A DNA stretch of 64,000 nucleotides from assembly GCF_000294775.2 (NCBI RefSeq), contig NZ_CP015506.1, positions 4,749,501 through 4,813,500 of the forward strand, written 5' to 3'. A program made the translations under genes and the position numbers. Source of the DNA: Cytobacillus oceanisediminis 2691. GTDB taxonomy: Bacteria; Bacillota; Bacilli; Bacillales; Cytobacillaceae. This document shows positions 11,004 through 19,994 of the stretch, piece by piece. How positions within the stretch are numbered: position 1 is the stretch's first letter; every line of letters begins with the position of its first letter. The notes under the pieces are model-generated. The model was not told the origin of the DNA. It saw only the letters and a program-made list of their open reading frames with translations, and made no database searches.

Positions 11004-11849
11004 TTACTCAGATACCGGTACAACGGCACCTTCATATTTTTCAAGAATGAAATCCTGAATTTCTTTAGAACGAAGCACTTCTACAAGAGCTTTAATTCCT
11101 TCTTTTTCTTCATCGCCTGAGCGGACAGCAATTACATTTACGTATGGGGAATCTTTGTCTTCAATTGCAATTGAATCCTTAAGAGGATTCAATCCGGCAT
11201 CAATTGCATAATTGGAGTTGATCAGGACTGCATCCCCTTCTTCATTATTGTAGATTTGAGGAAGAAGTGAAGCTTCATATTCAGTATCAAACTTTAACTT
11301 TTTAGGATTGTCTTTAATATCTTCCAGAGTTGCTTCGGTTTTTTCTACATCTTCATTTAAAGTAATAAGTCCCTCTGCTTCAAGCATGGAAAGTATACGG
11401 CCATGGTCTGCTACTGAGTTGCTCATGATGATTGATGCACCCTCAGGAAGTTCGTCAAGGCTCTTATATTTTTGAGAATATACTCCGATTGGCTCGATAT
11501 GAATTCCGCCTGCATTTGTAAAATCATATCCATGTTCAGCTTTCTGTGACTCAAGGTAAGGAATGTGCTGGAAATAGTTTGCATCCAGCTCCTTAGACTC
11601 AAGAGCCTGGTTTGGCAATACATAATCCTGGAATGGTACAACATCAAGTTCAAAGCCTTTTTCTTCAAGTAATGGCTTTGCCTCTTCAAGGATTTCAGCG
11701 TGTGGGACGTTGGAAGCCCCTACTGTAATTTTAGTGCTTTCTTTACTTTCTCCGCCTTCACCGGCATTGCCGTCTTCTTCTGACGTTCCGCAAGCTGCAA
11801 GAACAAGTGCTACTGCAAGTGCAAGAGCAAGTGATAACCATTTTTTCAT
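11004..11849 (-). CDS. metQ: methionine ABC transporter substrate-binding lipoprotein MetQ
   Basis: 281 residues. A lipoprotein signal peptide ends in the lipobox LAAC at about residues 17-20, followed by an acidic linker, then the NlpA/MetQ fold (SNVPHAEILEEAKPLL, DANYFQHIPYLE). It is anchored outside the cell membrane and hands D/L-methionine to the MetP-MetN importer. ATG with AAGGAGAG upstream. Last gene of a three-gene operon controlled by a SAM-I riboswitch. Confidence 0.96.
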   Translation of the reverse strand: MKKWLSLALALAVALVLAACGTSEEDGNAGEGGESKESTKITVGASNVPHAEILEEAKPLLEEKGFELDVVPFQDYVLPNQALESKELDANYFQHIPYLESQKAEHGYDFTNAGGIHIEPIGVYSQKYKSLDELPEGASIIMSNSVADHGRILSMLEAEGLITLNEDVEKTEATLEDIKDNPKKLKFDTEYEASLLPQIYNNEEGDAVLINSNYAIDAGLNPLKDSIAIEDKDSPYVNVIAVRSGDEEKEGIKALVEVLRSKEIQDFILEKYEGAVVPVSE

Positions 11850-11861
11850 ATGAATCTCTCC

Positions 11862-12530
11862 TTAACGTTTGTCTAATTTAGTTGTTATGATATCTCCAAT
11901 AAACTGGATGATAAATACGATGATTAGAATAATGACAGTCGCCATAAGCGTCACATCACTGCGGCTCCTCTGGAATCCTTCCAGGTAAGCAAGGTTTCCA
12001 AGTCCGCCAGCACCGATGACACCGGCCATGGCCGTGTAGCCAACAAGCGCGATGGCTGTAACGGTAATTCCTGAAACAAGGGCGGGCATTGATTCCGGAA
12101 GCAGAACCTTCCAGATAATCGTGCTTGTTTTTGCCCCCATAGACTTGGCCGCTTCAATTACACCTTTATCTATTTCCCTCAAGCCTATTTCCACCATACG
12201 GGCATAAAAAGGGGCGGCACCAATAATTAATGCAGGCAGTGCTGCATCTTCCCCGATCATTGTTCCTAGAAGAAACTTGGTAAATGGAATCAATAACACG
12301 ATCAGAATAATAAACGGAATTGAGCGGAATATATTGACGAAAGCAGAAATAACTTTATTAATTGCCGCGTTTTCCCAGATGTTACCCTTGGAAGTCAGGA
12401 AGAGCAGCAATCCCAGAATTGCACCTAAAATAAAAGTTGCGAGAACAGAAATAGCTGTCATATATAGGGTTTCCATTGTAGCTTCCCACATGGAATCCCA
12501 TTTCACATTTGGAAACCATTCGTTAAGCAT
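11862..12530 (-). CDS. metP: methionine ABC transporter permease MetP
   Basis: 222 residues with five predicted membrane spans and the binding-protein-dependent permease motif around EIDKGVIEAAKSMGA (about residue 130), the site that contacts the ATPase. Start ATG with GGAGGTGA upstream; the ribosome site lies inside the end of metN and the genes overlap by 8 bases. Sits 12 bp before metQ. Confidence 0.96.
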   Translation of the reverse strand: MLNEWFPNVKWDSMWEATMETLYMTAISVLATFILGAILGLLLFLTSKGNIWENAAINKVISAFVNIFRSIPFIILIVLLIPFTKFLLGTMIGEDAALPALIIGAAPFYARMVEIGLREIDKGVIEAAKSMGAKTSTIIWKVLLPESMPALVSGITVTAIALVGYTAMAGVIGAGGLGNLAYLEGFQRSRSDVTLMATVIILIIVFIIQFIGDIITTKLDKR

Positions 12531-13548
12531 TGGAAATCACCTCCACGCCAACCTGCTGAGAATGAATAAATTCAATGGCTTTTGCAACTTCCTCTGCTTC
12601 TCCATCAACATGGATGAATAAAGTACCGTAAGAACCATTCTGTGTCTGGGAAATCTTTCCTTGAAGGATATTTACGGTTACCTGGAAATTACGGATCAGG
12701 TTTGTAATCAACGGCTGTTCAGCTGATTCGCCGACAAACCCTAATTGCACTACTTTTCCTTTTGGATACAAATCGACCAGATGATCAATCGTTTCCTTAG
12801 TTTCTTCAGGCTCTGTCACCTGCTGTACAAACCGCTTTGTAATCACAGCTTTGGGATTCCTAAATACATCCAATACAGGCCCGATTTCAACAATTCGGCC
12901 GCCTTCCATGACTGCAACCCGATGGCAGATTTTACGGATAACGTGCATTTCATGAGTAATTAGGACAATCGTTAAGCCCAGACGCTCATTGATGTCAACA
13001 AGCAGCTCCAAAATGGAATCTGTAGTCTGCGGATCAAGTGCAGATGTCGCCTCATCACAAAGCAGTACTTTTGGATTGTTGGCAAGGGCTCTAGCAATTC
13101 CAACCCTTTGTTTTTGACCGCCGCTGAGCTGGGAAGGATAGGCATCTTCTCTTCCTTCGAGGCCAACGAGTTTAATGAGCTCGTCTACCCTTTTCAGCCT
13201 TTCCTGCCGGGAAACACCAGCAATTTCAAGCGGAAAAGCGATATTCTCTCTTACCGTTCTCGACCATAATAGGTTGAAATGCTGGAAGATCATGCTTATT
13301 TCCTGACGCGCTTTTCTTAGCTTGCTTCCCTTTATCTTTGAAACCTCATTTCCTGCAACTGTCACACTGCCATGGGTAGGAAGCTCCAGCCCATTCAGCA
13401 TGCGGATCAAGGTACTTTTACCTGCACCGCTATATCCGATAACTCCGAAGATTTCTCCTTCCTTTACTTCCAGGTTTACATTGTCAACAGCTTTTACCTG
13501 GCCTTTTTTTGAAGAGAAAATCTTCTGTACATCTTTTATAGAAATCAA
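12523..13548 (-). CDS. metN: methionine ABC transporter ATPase MetN
   Basis: 341 residues from a TTG start with GAGGTGA nine bases upstream. Walker A GYSGAGKST is near residue 38, signature [15 protein letters not shown] near 140 and Walker B VLLCDEATSALDP next. The C-terminal ~90 residues form the NIL domain that binds methionine and inhibits transport in this family. First gene of the operon; a SAM-I riboswitch with terminator precedes it. Confidence 0.96.
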   Translation of the reverse strand: MISIKDVQKIFSSKKGQVKAVDNVNLEVKEGEIFGVIGYSGAGKSTLIRMLNGLELPTHGSVTVAGNEVSKIKGSKLRKARQEISMIFQHFNLLWSRTVRENIAFPLEIAGVSRQERLKRVDELIKLVGLEGREDAYPSQLSGGQKQRVGIARALANNPKVLLCDEATSALDPQTTDSILELLVDINERLGLTIVLITHEMHVIRKICHRVAVMEGGRIVEIGPVLDVFRNPKAVITKRFVQQVTEPEETKETIDHLVDLYPKGKVVQLGFVGESAEQPLITNLIRNFQVTVNILQGKISQTQNGSYGTLFIHVDGEAEEVAKAIEFIHSQQVGVEVISNA

Positions 13549-13644
13549 CGTGAATTGTCACCTCTTTAATCGAAAGATACAGATTATAATTATTAGACTG
13601 CTTATATTCCCCTATTTTTTACTCCTTATAGGCTTTCATGCGCT

Positions 13645-13684
13645 AAAAGCAAAAATGCCTTTCTGCACATGAGCAGAAAGGCAT
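13645..13684 (-). terminator. riboswitch terminator of metNPQ
   Basis: ATGCCTTTCTGC pairs perfectly with GCAGAAAGGCAT around a 6-base loop, followed on the minus strand by TTTTTGCTTTT. Confidence 0.93.
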
Positions 13685-13693
13685 TAAAAATTA

Positions 13694-13806
13694 AGTCCTT
13701 TCTCTCATCTGTCAAAGCTATGCTTTGAGTGAATTGGCACCATTTCAAATAATTGACGGTTGCCGGGCTTCATAGGGCACTTCCCTCCACCTCTCTTGAT
13801 AAGAGC
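13694..13806 (-). ncRNA. SAM-I riboswitch (S box) for metNPQ
   Basis: The minus strand reads CTCTTATCAAGAGAGG, then TGGAGGGA, GAAGCCCGGCAACC and GATGAGAGAAAGGAC, the ordered conserved blocks of the S-box aptamer. High S-adenosylmethionine is expected to favour the terminator at 13645-13684 and switch off methionine uptake. Confidence 0.97.
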
Positions 13807-13944
13807 GTAACGATTTATATTCAATTAATATTTTAATAAATTAAGCAGTTTATTAATTACGTTTGCTATCGTATCATAGCCATCAAAAAGGTGTCAACGA
13901 AGAAATTTTAAACTTTCGGAAAAAAATGAATGGTAAATTTTCCT

Positions 13945-15261
13945 TTATGCTTTTGCAGAAAGTGATGTAATGCCTGCAGCTGCTTCGATCGCCTGTTCCA
14001 GATCTTCAATCAAATCTTCCGCATTCTCGATTCCGATAGAAATTCGAATTAGATCCTCCGGCACTCCCGCAGCTTTTAAACCTTCTTCATCAAGCTGCTG
14101 GTGAGTTGTACTTGCAGGGTGGATAATCAGGCTCTTTGCATCCCCGACATTTGCCACATGTGCCCAAAGCTTCAGGCTGTTTATTAGCTTGGCACCTGCT
14201 TCTCTTCCGCCAGCAATTCCAAACACAGCCACAGCTCCTGCTCCTTTCGGCATGTATTTATCCGCCAATTTTTTATCCGGATGGCTTTCATTTCCAGGAT
14301 ACAGGACCCAATTAACAGCTGGATGCGCCTCTAGATACTCCACTACTTTTTTCGTGTTGGCAACATGCTCTTTCATCCGTACATGCAAAGTTTCAAGCCC
14401 CAATGTGAATTGAAATGCACTTTGCGCACTCATAGCAGGCCCTAAGTCTCTTAAAAGCTGTACGCGTGCTTTGATAATATAAGCCGCCTCGCCAATTGCT
14501 TCGCTATAGACAATATCATGGTAGCTGGGATCTGGCTCTGTAAAGCCCGGGAACTTATGGGAATTCCAGTCAAATTTTCCTCCGTCTACAATAATTCCTC
14601 CCATTGTTGTTCCATTGCCGAGCAGCCATTTAGTCGCAGAGTGTATAACAATGTCAGCCCCATGTTCGATCGGCCTGCATAGATAAGGTGTAGCAAAAGT
14701 GTTATCGACAATCAGCGGCACACCATTCTCGTGTGCAATTGCTGCTACCTTTTCAATATCCAGGATTTTTAAGCTTGGGTTCCCTATCGTTTCGGCAAAG
14801 ATGGCCTTTGTTTTATCTGTAATCGCGTTACGGAAATTTTCCGGCTCTTTTGGATCAACCAGTTTCACTTTAATTCCATACTTGGGAAGTGTGACTGCAA
14901 ACAAATTATAAGTACCGCCATATAAATTGGACGCAGCAATAATTTCATCCCCTGCTTCAGCTATGTTTAAAATGGCAAGCGTAATGGCAGATTGTCCGCT
15001 TGCAAGAGCCAGGGCACCAACTCCTCCTTCAAGCAAGGCCACTCTTTCCTCAAATACACTTACAGTCGGATTATGTATCCTGCTATAAATATATCCTGGC
15101 TCTTTAAGAGCAAAGAGATTTGCAGCGTGATCTGTATTCTTGAACTGGTAAGCATTGTTCTGGTAAATCGGTACCGCCCTTGCGCCAGTTACAGGGTCTG
15201 GCTTCAGTCCCCCATGCACTCCAATTGTTTCAAAACGGTAATTTTTTTGTTTATCAGTCAT
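13945..15261 (-). CDS. metY: O-acetylhomoserine sulfhydrylase MetY
   Basis: 438 residues, PLP-dependent Cys/Met metabolism family. The opening [14 protein letters not shown] and the PLP lysine in [16 protein letters not shown] are typical of O-acetylhomoserine (thiol)-lyases, which make homocysteine from O-acetylhomoserine and sulfide. Length ~430 fits MetY rather than the ~380-residue cystathionine gamma-synthases. ATG with GAGGAGAG upstream. It has its own SAM-I riboswitch and stands between metNPQ and yusD-like, where B. subtilis has no such gene, so it may be an insertion into the ancestral order. Confidence 0.93.
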   Translation of the reverse strand: MTDKQKNYRFETIGVHGGLKPDPVTGARAVPIYQNNAYQFKNTDHAANLFALKEPGYIYSRIHNPTVSVFEERVALLEGGVGALALASGQSAITLAILNIAEAGDEIIAASNLYGGTYNLFAVTLPKYGIKVKLVDPKEPENFRNAITDKTKAIFAETIGNPSLKILDIEKVAAIAHENGVPLIVDNTFATPYLCRPIEHGADIVIHSATKWLLGNGTTMGGIIVDGGKFDWNSHKFPGFTEPDPSYHDIVYSEAIGEAAYIIKARVQLLRDLGPAMSAQSAFQFTLGLETLHVRMKEHVANTKKVVEYLEAHPAVNWVLYPGNESHPDKKLADKYMPKGAGAVAVFGIAGGREAGAKLINSLKLWAHVANVGDAKSLIIHPASTTHQQLDEEGLKAAGVPEDLIRISIGIENAEDLIEDLEQAIEAAAGITSLSAKA

Positions 15262-15307
15262 TGCTTTCTCTCCTCTATAAAAATTTTAGTATTTCTTATC
15301 GAAGAAC

Positions 15308-15358
15308 TAAGAAAAATGCAAGGTGCCTGGAGCTAGACAGTTATCAAATTTCAAAGAA
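15308..15358. repeat. right-end fragment of the dispersed repeat
   Basis: GGTGCCTGGAGCTAGACAG followed by TTATCAAATTTCAAAG matches the right terminus of the longer copies; the left half is missing. Confidence 0.65.
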
Positions 15359-15373
15359 AAAAGTCTGATATTA

Positions 15374-15401
15374 TGAAAAAACCCTCTTCATAAGAAGAGG
15401 G
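15374..15401 (-). terminator. riboswitch terminator of metY
   Basis: CCCTCTTC/GAAGAGGG stem followed by six T residues on the minus strand, just downstream of the aptamer. Confidence 0.93.
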
Positions 15402-15407
15402 CTGTAT

Positions 15408-15515
15408 CGTCTCTTCTTATCTTCCAGAGCATCCCGCTCTGCTGGATTTAGCACCGTGTACTTTACCGGTTGCCGGGCTTCGCTGGGCCAGTCCCTCCGC
15501 CTCTCTTGATAAGAA
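15408..15515 (-). ncRNA. SAM-I riboswitch (S box) for metY
   Basis: The minus strand contains CTTATCAAGAGAGG, CGGAGGGACTGGCCC, GAAGCCCGGCAACCGG and GGTGCTAAATCCAGC in S-box order, with the GGAAGATAAGAAGAG closing strand. It is a second aptamer of the same class 1.7 kb from the metNPQ one. Confidence 0.97.
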
Positions 15516-15566
15516 TATTCAGTTAATTGATATTAAAACGATATTATCATACTATTTAAAAAATGG

Positions 15567-15905
15567 TCAAGTATTGTGATATGAAATTTTCCCTAAACAG
15601 AAAAAGGATTCGAGGAGCAATTTTTTTCTGAAGGTGGTTTCCATCTTTATTTTATTTTGGAAAATAGCATCCCTTAACTTTAACTCGCCTGAAATCAGTG
15701 ACAGCACAGATTCTTCAGAGCCCGAGACCTCCACATCAAAATGACTGGTGTGACTGGCCTTCCGGATTTCCCCATTCATAATTTCCAGAGGAATGCTTAT
15801 ATTTCCCGCCTTAATAAGCAAAGAGAAATTTGATTTTCTTAAAAAGTATCCAAGATGACCTTTAGACTTTAATTCCCGGATAAATACATCAGGTAAATCC
15901 TTCAC
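15567..15905 (-). CDS. YusD-like protein (SCP2-like)
   Basis: 112 residues, soluble. The sequence has the look of a small SCP2-type lipid-binding domain: IPLEIMNGEIRKA, then VEVSGSEESVLSLISGELKLRDAI. Its place between the metNPQ/metY block and yusE matches yusD of B. subtilis, which is the main reason for the name. Function is unknown; a lipid or acyl ligand would fit the fold but is only inferred. Confidence 0.6.
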   Translation of the reverse strand: MKDLPDVFIRELKSKGHLGYFLRKSNFSLLIKAGNISIPLEIMNGEIRKASHTSHFDVEVSGSEESVLSLISGELKLRDAIFQNKIKMETTFRKKLLLESFFCLGKISYHNT

Positions 15906-15982
15906 AGCCTCACCTCTTTTAATGGGTTTATCATCTTTAATATTCAGTAATAAATGGCTTCAATCCTTTAATTTTCTTTCGA

Positions 15983-16036
15983 CAAAATCAGAAGATCGCT
16001 GGAGCCAGACAGTTCTCGCATTTCAAATTTATTAAT
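15983..16036. repeat. right-end fragment of the dispersed repeat
   Basis: GATCGCTGGAGCCAGACAG followed by TTCTCGCATTTCAAATTTAT is a diverged right terminus of the repeat family; no left half is present. Confidence 0.55.
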
Positions 16037-16050
16037 TCTGGAAGAACCAG

Positions 16051-16083
16051 AAAGACAATACCTGTTTATTAGGCATTGTCTTT
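16051..16083 (-). terminator. terminator after the MFS gene
   Basis: AAAGACAATGCCT pairs with AGGTATTGTCTTT; 9-13 bp stem with 7-base loop. The T tract after it is short. Confidence 0.65.
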
Positions 16084-16106
16084 CATTTCCCGAGAAATAT
16101 GTCAGA

Positions 16107-17378
16107 TTATACTGTTTTTACGGAAGGTGATGCAGTTTTTGTCTTTTTATAGTTTTTGAAAACAAAGAAAAAATAGAGAGAGCCAATCAAATATAAAGAA
16201 GCTGTAATGGAGAATACGAGTGCATATCCCCAATAATCTCCATATCTCATGACAATTCCTGTTGAAATAGGCCCCATTACAGCCCAGCCCAGATTGAAAA
16301 CCATCTGATTAACGGAGTTTGCCAGCCCTTTCATCGAATCATTTACCCTAGACATCATCAGCGACATTTGTATTGGGTTTCCAGCATTCATTAATGCCTG
16401 CCGGAACAAAAAGCCGATGGCAGCCAGCCAAAGATTCTCTGTATAAGCAGTTAAAAGCAGAAAAGGAAGTGACATGAGCTGCAGGATTACAACTGCTCTG
16501 ACTTCTCCCACCTTCCTTACCACAACAGGGCCGATAATCATAGCAAAAGCTGTGGCAGCCTGCCCTAATGAAATAATAATGCCAATGGCTGAATTGGAAG
16601 CTTCAAAACGGTCTGCGAAGTATAGATTTAGATAAGGGATAACCAGTCCTGCTCCAATTCCTATCAGCAGCTGCGCAAAAGCAAACATGGCGATAATTTT
16701 GACGCCTTCATTATTAGCGGATAGGTTTTTGAACGAAAAACCTTTTATGCCTCTTACATCGTTTTTATCTTTCGGAGCTTCTGCGAAACGAAGTATGGGA
16801 ACAAGGCCTGCTATGAAGAAAACACTTGCAATCAGAAGTGTAATCCGGATGCTGGTGAGCTGGTCCACAAATAAAGAAAATACATCCGTAAAGATGCCTC
16901 CGCTTAAGTTTCCGATTACATTTGCACCCGTCATAATGGCAAAATGGATGCTGAATAAATGAACCCGTTGGTCAGCCTTAGAATTCTCAGCCAGCCATGG
17001 TATGCCGGATACTTGCAGAAATGCTGTAGTCAGCCCTGTAAAAAAGGCAAATAAAATCAGGAGTTCCTGCATTTCAACCATACTTCTGAAAAGCATAGCG
17101 ACACCCGTTGCAACAGCCCCGAACAGCATCGCTCTTTTTCTTCCAATTCGGTCGCTTGCGATTCCTGCCGGCACAAGAATCAGTGCTGTGGCGAGTGCAG
17201 TCATAGATATGATTTGCCCATTCACACTTTCGGAGTAGCCAAGCTCCCTTATGTAAAAATTATAGATTACCATGAATATCCCAAAGCCTATTTGTGTAAG
17301 GGTATTCGCCATAAAAGCCAATTTTATATTGCGGTTATAGCCTTTAAATTGGCCTGCCCACTCCTTGTAAAATGCCAT
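16107..17378 (-). CDS. MFS transporter, drug-exporter type
   Basis: 423 residues from the ATG at 17378, six bases after AGGAAGGG; a GTG six codons earlier overlaps that site. Twelve predicted membrane spans. The loop after span 2 has ASDRIGRKRAML, the classic major-facilitator D-x(3)-GRK motif, and an equivalent region follows span 8. Similar proteins are annotated as multidrug or sugar efflux carriers; the substrate cannot be told. It interrupts the yusD-yusE order known from B. subtilis. Confidence 0.85.
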   Translation of the reverse strand: MAFYKEWAGQFKGYNRNIKLAFMANTLTQIGFGIFMVIYNFYIRELGYSESVNGQIISMTALATALILVPAGIASDRIGRKRAMLFGAVATGVAMLFRSMVEMQELLILFAFFTGLTTAFLQVSGIPWLAENSKADQRVHLFSIHFAIMTGANVIGNLSGGIFTDVFSLFVDQLTSIRITLLIASVFFIAGLVPILRFAEAPKDKNDVRGIKGFSFKNLSANNEGVKIIAMFAFAQLLIGIGAGLVIPYLNLYFADRFEASNSAIGIIISLGQAATAFAMIIGPVVVRKVGEVRAVVILQLMSLPFLLLTAYTENLWLAAIGFLFRQALMNAGNPIQMSLMMSRVNDSMKGLANSVNQMVFNLGWAVMGPISTGIVMRYGDYWGYALVFSITASLYLIGSLYFFFVFKNYKKTKTASPSVKTV

Positions 17379-17499
17379 CCGGATCCCTTCCTGCACTGTA
17401 TGTTTATTTCGATTCCCTAAGTATCATACTCTTTCAAAAGGATTTTGTAAATATATTTAGAATATTGAAAAGGCGAATTTCTATATTTTTTTAAAATGC

Positions 17500-17525
17500 A
17501 AAAAACCAGGAAGCTTTGCTCCTGG
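17500..17525 (-). terminator. terminator after yusE
   Basis: CCAGGA/TCCTGG stem with an 8-base loop and six T residues on the minus strand. Confidence 0.85.
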
Positions 17526-17530
17526 CTTTC

Positions 17531-17839
17531 TCAATAGATGCTTCTGATTCTATCCAACAAATAGGGAACTGATCGGAATGCATATAATTTTCCCTGTAAA
17601 TTTCCTTCTTTAAAGATGAGAAGACAAGGTACGCTTTCCACTCCCCATTGTTCAGCCAATTGCGGCATATAATTTAAGTCCGCTTTCCCAATCTTTTGAT
17701 CAGGCAGCAATTGTTCTGTAACTGTCAGCATCTTTCCTGCCATCTGACAGGTTCCGCACATAGGCGTGTACAAATAGATAAGGGCAGTTTCTTGCCCGTT
17801 AACCGCTTCCTCAATCTCCAGCTGCGACCATTCCTGCAT
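17531..17839 (-). CDS. yusE: thioredoxin-like protein YusE
   Basis: 102 residues with a thioredoxin fold pattern: LIYLYTPMCGTC near residues 20-31 places the redox pair C28-G-T-C31, and the cis-proline region VESVPCLLIF follows near residue 70. It probably acts as a cytosolic thiol-disulfide reductase; the partner is unknown. It is 15 bp downstream of yusF, so the two are likely co-transcribed. Confidence 0.88.
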   Translation of the reverse strand: MQEWSQLEIEEAVNGQETALIYLYTPMCGTCQMAGKMLTVTEQLLPDQKIGKADLNYMPQLAEQWGVESVPCLLIFKEGNLQGKLYAFRSVPYLLDRIRSIY

Positions 17840-17854
17840 TTTATCATCCTTACT

Positions 17855-18208
17855 TTATCTGTCTAAATATTGTGTATAAACGTCAATATTAGCTCCCAGC
17901 AGCACTGTAGCCAAATGTTGTTCCGGTGCTGTCGCTACTTCTCTGTACATTCTATCGATGTATAGATGCTCTGCCTCTGGAAATTCCCTTTTAAACTGTT
18001 TTCTCAGCTTTTCACCGGCTGAATCGGCATCCACCAATATATATACATCCTTATCAAACAGTGTGTCAATTAATTCATCCAGCTTGGTAATGCTTATTGT
18101 TCCATTTGTGCAGATAATCTCTACAGGTTCTCTTATTATGTTTTTAACCTTCGTTTTATCTGACTTTCCCTCGACAATAATAACTTTTTCCGGAATTCCC
18201 TCGTTCAT
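17855..18208 (-). CDS. yusF: Toprim-domain protein YusF
   Basis: About 117 residues from the ATG at 18208, where AGGTG is six bases upstream; the open frame continues upstream to 18364 but without a comparable site. KVIIVEGKSDK at the N terminus and ILVDADSAGEKLR near residue 65 are the Glu and DxD motifs of a Toprim domain, as in RNase M5 and primases. Such stand-alone Toprim proteins may cut or bind structured RNA; the actual role is unknown. The exact start is uncertain. Confidence 0.82.
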   Translation of the reverse strand: MNEGIPEKVIIVEGKSDKTKVKNIIREPVEIICTNGTISITKLDELIDTLFDKDVYILVDADSAGEKLRKQFKREFPEAEHLYIDRMYREVATAPEQHLATVLLGANIDVYTQYLDR

Positions 18209-18693
18209 CGTCATCACCTGAAAGGAGTTATTTTGAAACTGTTGCTTTAATGTTAGCTGTTTACTCATGAGATTGATCTTAGATTGTAAATGAATCCCGT
18301 TGATTTCCGCTGGGAGAAATGAGAGCCTCCTGCAGGATATTGAATAAGCTTCCTGAATTAGCATCGTACAAAGAAAATGCGGAAGCTTTTTCGAGGATCA
18401 AGTGCCCTCCGACCCAATCAACTCAGTTGACAAACTTAGTTTATCGTAAGCAAAGTTTACAAAACAGCCAAATTTAAAAAACCAGTCTTACATTGGTACT
18501 TATCTTAATATATTCAATATTCTCGGTTATGGTGTGAATCTCCTGCCCATATTGGAGGTTAGGACTGCGCTGATTTTACATATTATTCTACAGCTTGATA
18601 AAGGAAATATTTTTGAAGAAAAATAATCATTGTAGTACTCTTAAACAGCCTATTTCATTGTATGCCCGGTAATATTGCTTTATCCTATTAAAT
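18209..18693. other. gap between yusF and yusG
   Basis: No convincing gene. The part up to 18364 is an upstream extension of the yusF frame. The rest is A/T-rich with no strong hairpin, repeat end or ribosome site that I can see. Confidence 0.5.
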
Positions 18694-18719
18694 AAACAGC
18701 GGAATCCATTCCGCTGTTT
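18694..18719 (-). terminator. terminator after yusG
   Basis: AAACAGCGGAA pairs with TTCCGCTGTTT around TGGA, followed by TATTTAAT on the minus strand. Confidence 0.85.
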
Positions 18720-18726
18720 ACAGTAG

Positions 18727-18966
18727 TCAGCACCAGCCGCCTTCGTCACAGTCTGTGTAGCGCTCTTGCGCTTTATCTGGAACGGAGACATTCTGATATA
18801 TTTTTTGGTGGTCGGTCTCAAAATGATGGGCCAGGTTAAAGGAAGAGCCTTCAGGAAGGCTGATTTGGCCAATTTTTTCGTTCTCAAGATAAAGATCAAT
18901 CCCATTACTTTTAAGCTTGCCGACAACCCGATCTGTAATATCGATTTTCTGCTGATTCAATGTCAT
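18727..18966 (-). CDS. yusG: YusG family protein (DUF2553)
   Basis: 79 residues, ATG with GAAAGGA upstream. The N terminus MTLNQQKIDITDRVVGKL and DLYLENEKIGQI match YusG of B. subtilis. It is a small soluble protein with an acidic C terminus ending in DCDEGGWC; no function is known. It lies upstream of gcvH as in B. subtilis but the gap is filled by a large repeat. Confidence 0.85.
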   Translation of the reverse strand: MTLNQQKIDITDRVVGKLKSNGIDLYLENEKIGQISLPEGSSFNLAHHFETDHQKIYQNVSVPDKAQERYTDCDEGGWC

Positions 18967-19045
18967 GGGTAACCAATCCTTTCATGCTTTTGGGTATCTA
19001 TAGTTTGCCCTTTCTCTGCAAAAGAAAAAATAGCAATTAAAGCCA

Positions 19046-19437
19046 GTTAGAAAAGCGCAAGCGCCTTGTCCACCCCGACAATCACAAGACGAGCCTCACA
19101 GAAAGGCGTCCTTTGCCTTTTGGGGAGGATTGCCTGAAATGTGGAGGCGACTGCCCAGGGACGACAGGCATAAGACGGTTCCTGTAAGAAGGCGTTTTTC
19201 CTTCTGAAAGGAATCGGCTTATGCTTCCGAGTCCCTAGGAGCCGCAACTAGACAAACCGAAATGTGGAGGCGACTGCTCAGGGACGACAAGCATAAGACG
19301 AGCCCTGCAAGAAGGTGTTCTTTCCTTCTGGAAGGGATTGGCTTATGTCTCGAGTCCCTAGAAGCCGAAACAAGACAAGCTTGTGACCTCGAGGGGGTAG
19401 GCGCTGGAGCTAGACAGGTCTCGAAGTACATAGATAC
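19046..19437. repeat. nested copy of the dispersed repeat with two tandem 123-bp inserts
   Basis: The outer parts, AAGCGCAAGCGCCTTGTCC at the left and CTTGTGACCTCGAGGGGG...GGCGCTGGAGCTAGACAG at the right, match the simple copy at 37,610-37,735. Between GCCTTTTGG (ends ~19130) and CTTGTGACC (from ~19380) lies extra sequence: AATGTGGAGGCGACTG begins at 19138 and again at 19261, a period of 123 bp. The two units differ at scattered positions. A related unit is inside the copy at 46.9 kb. Confidence 0.85.
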
Positions 19438-19488
19438 AAATTCTAATAGCAGAACCCTTGATCAGCCCCTCAGTTACATAAACAGCAT

Positions 19489-19517
19489 GAAAGCCGGTTC
19501 TTATAGAACCGGCTTTC
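19489..19517 (-). terminator. hairpin after gcvH
   Basis: GAAAGCCGGTTC pairs with GAACCGGCTTTC around TATAA directly after the stop codon. The following T tract is weak (TTTCATG). Confidence 0.75.
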
Positions 19518-19522
19518 ATACA

Positions 19523-19906
19523 TTAGTCTTCGTTTGTCATTTCTTCATATTGCTCAGCAGTCATCAAACTCTCTACTTCGCTTAAATCTGAAGGCTCCAC
19601 CACAACCATCCATGCTTTTTCATATGGGGATTCGTTTACGAATTCAGGGTTGTCGTTAAGGTCTTCATTTACTTCAACCACTTTACCGCTTAATGGCGCA
19701 TAAAGTTCAGAAACTGTTTTTACAGATTCTACGCTTCCGAATGGCTCGTTTGCACTTAGCTCATCGCCAACTTCAGGAAGCTCAACAAATACGATGTCAC
19801 CAAGTTCTGATTGCGCGAAATGCGTAATCCCGATACGTACTTTCCCATCTTCTGTTTTTACCCACTCATGCTCTTCTGAATAACGTAATTCTTTTGGTGT
19901 GCTCAT
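19523..19906 (-). CDS. gcvH: glycine cleavage system H protein
   Basis: 127 residues, the B. subtilis length, from the ATG at 19906 with GGAGGG upstream. The lipoyl lysine is K63 in ESVKTVSEL. GcvH shuttles the aminomethyl group between the P, T and L proteins of glycine cleavage; in Firmicutes it is also the acceptor from which octanoyl/lipoyl groups are relayed to other enzymes. The other gcv genes are not in this window, consistent with its separate location in Bacillus. Confidence 0.96.
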   Translation of the reverse strand: MSTPKELRYSEEHEWVKTEDGKVRIGITHFAQSELGDIVFVELPEVGDELSANEPFGSVESVKTVSELYAPLSGKVVEVNEDLNDNPEFVNESPYEKAWMVVVEPSDLSEVESLMTAEQYEEMTNED

Positions 19907-19994
19907 TATGTATCCCTCCAAATTAATATTTCAATTTATGATCAGTAAATCGATCTCATGGTTAAATATGGCTTAAAAGGCTAAAGTCCAGCGC

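Noticed and set aside
19047..19585. Reading frames through the nested repeat at 19 kb on both strands
   Set aside because: They follow repeat units, lack ribosome sites and cross the gcvH hairpin.
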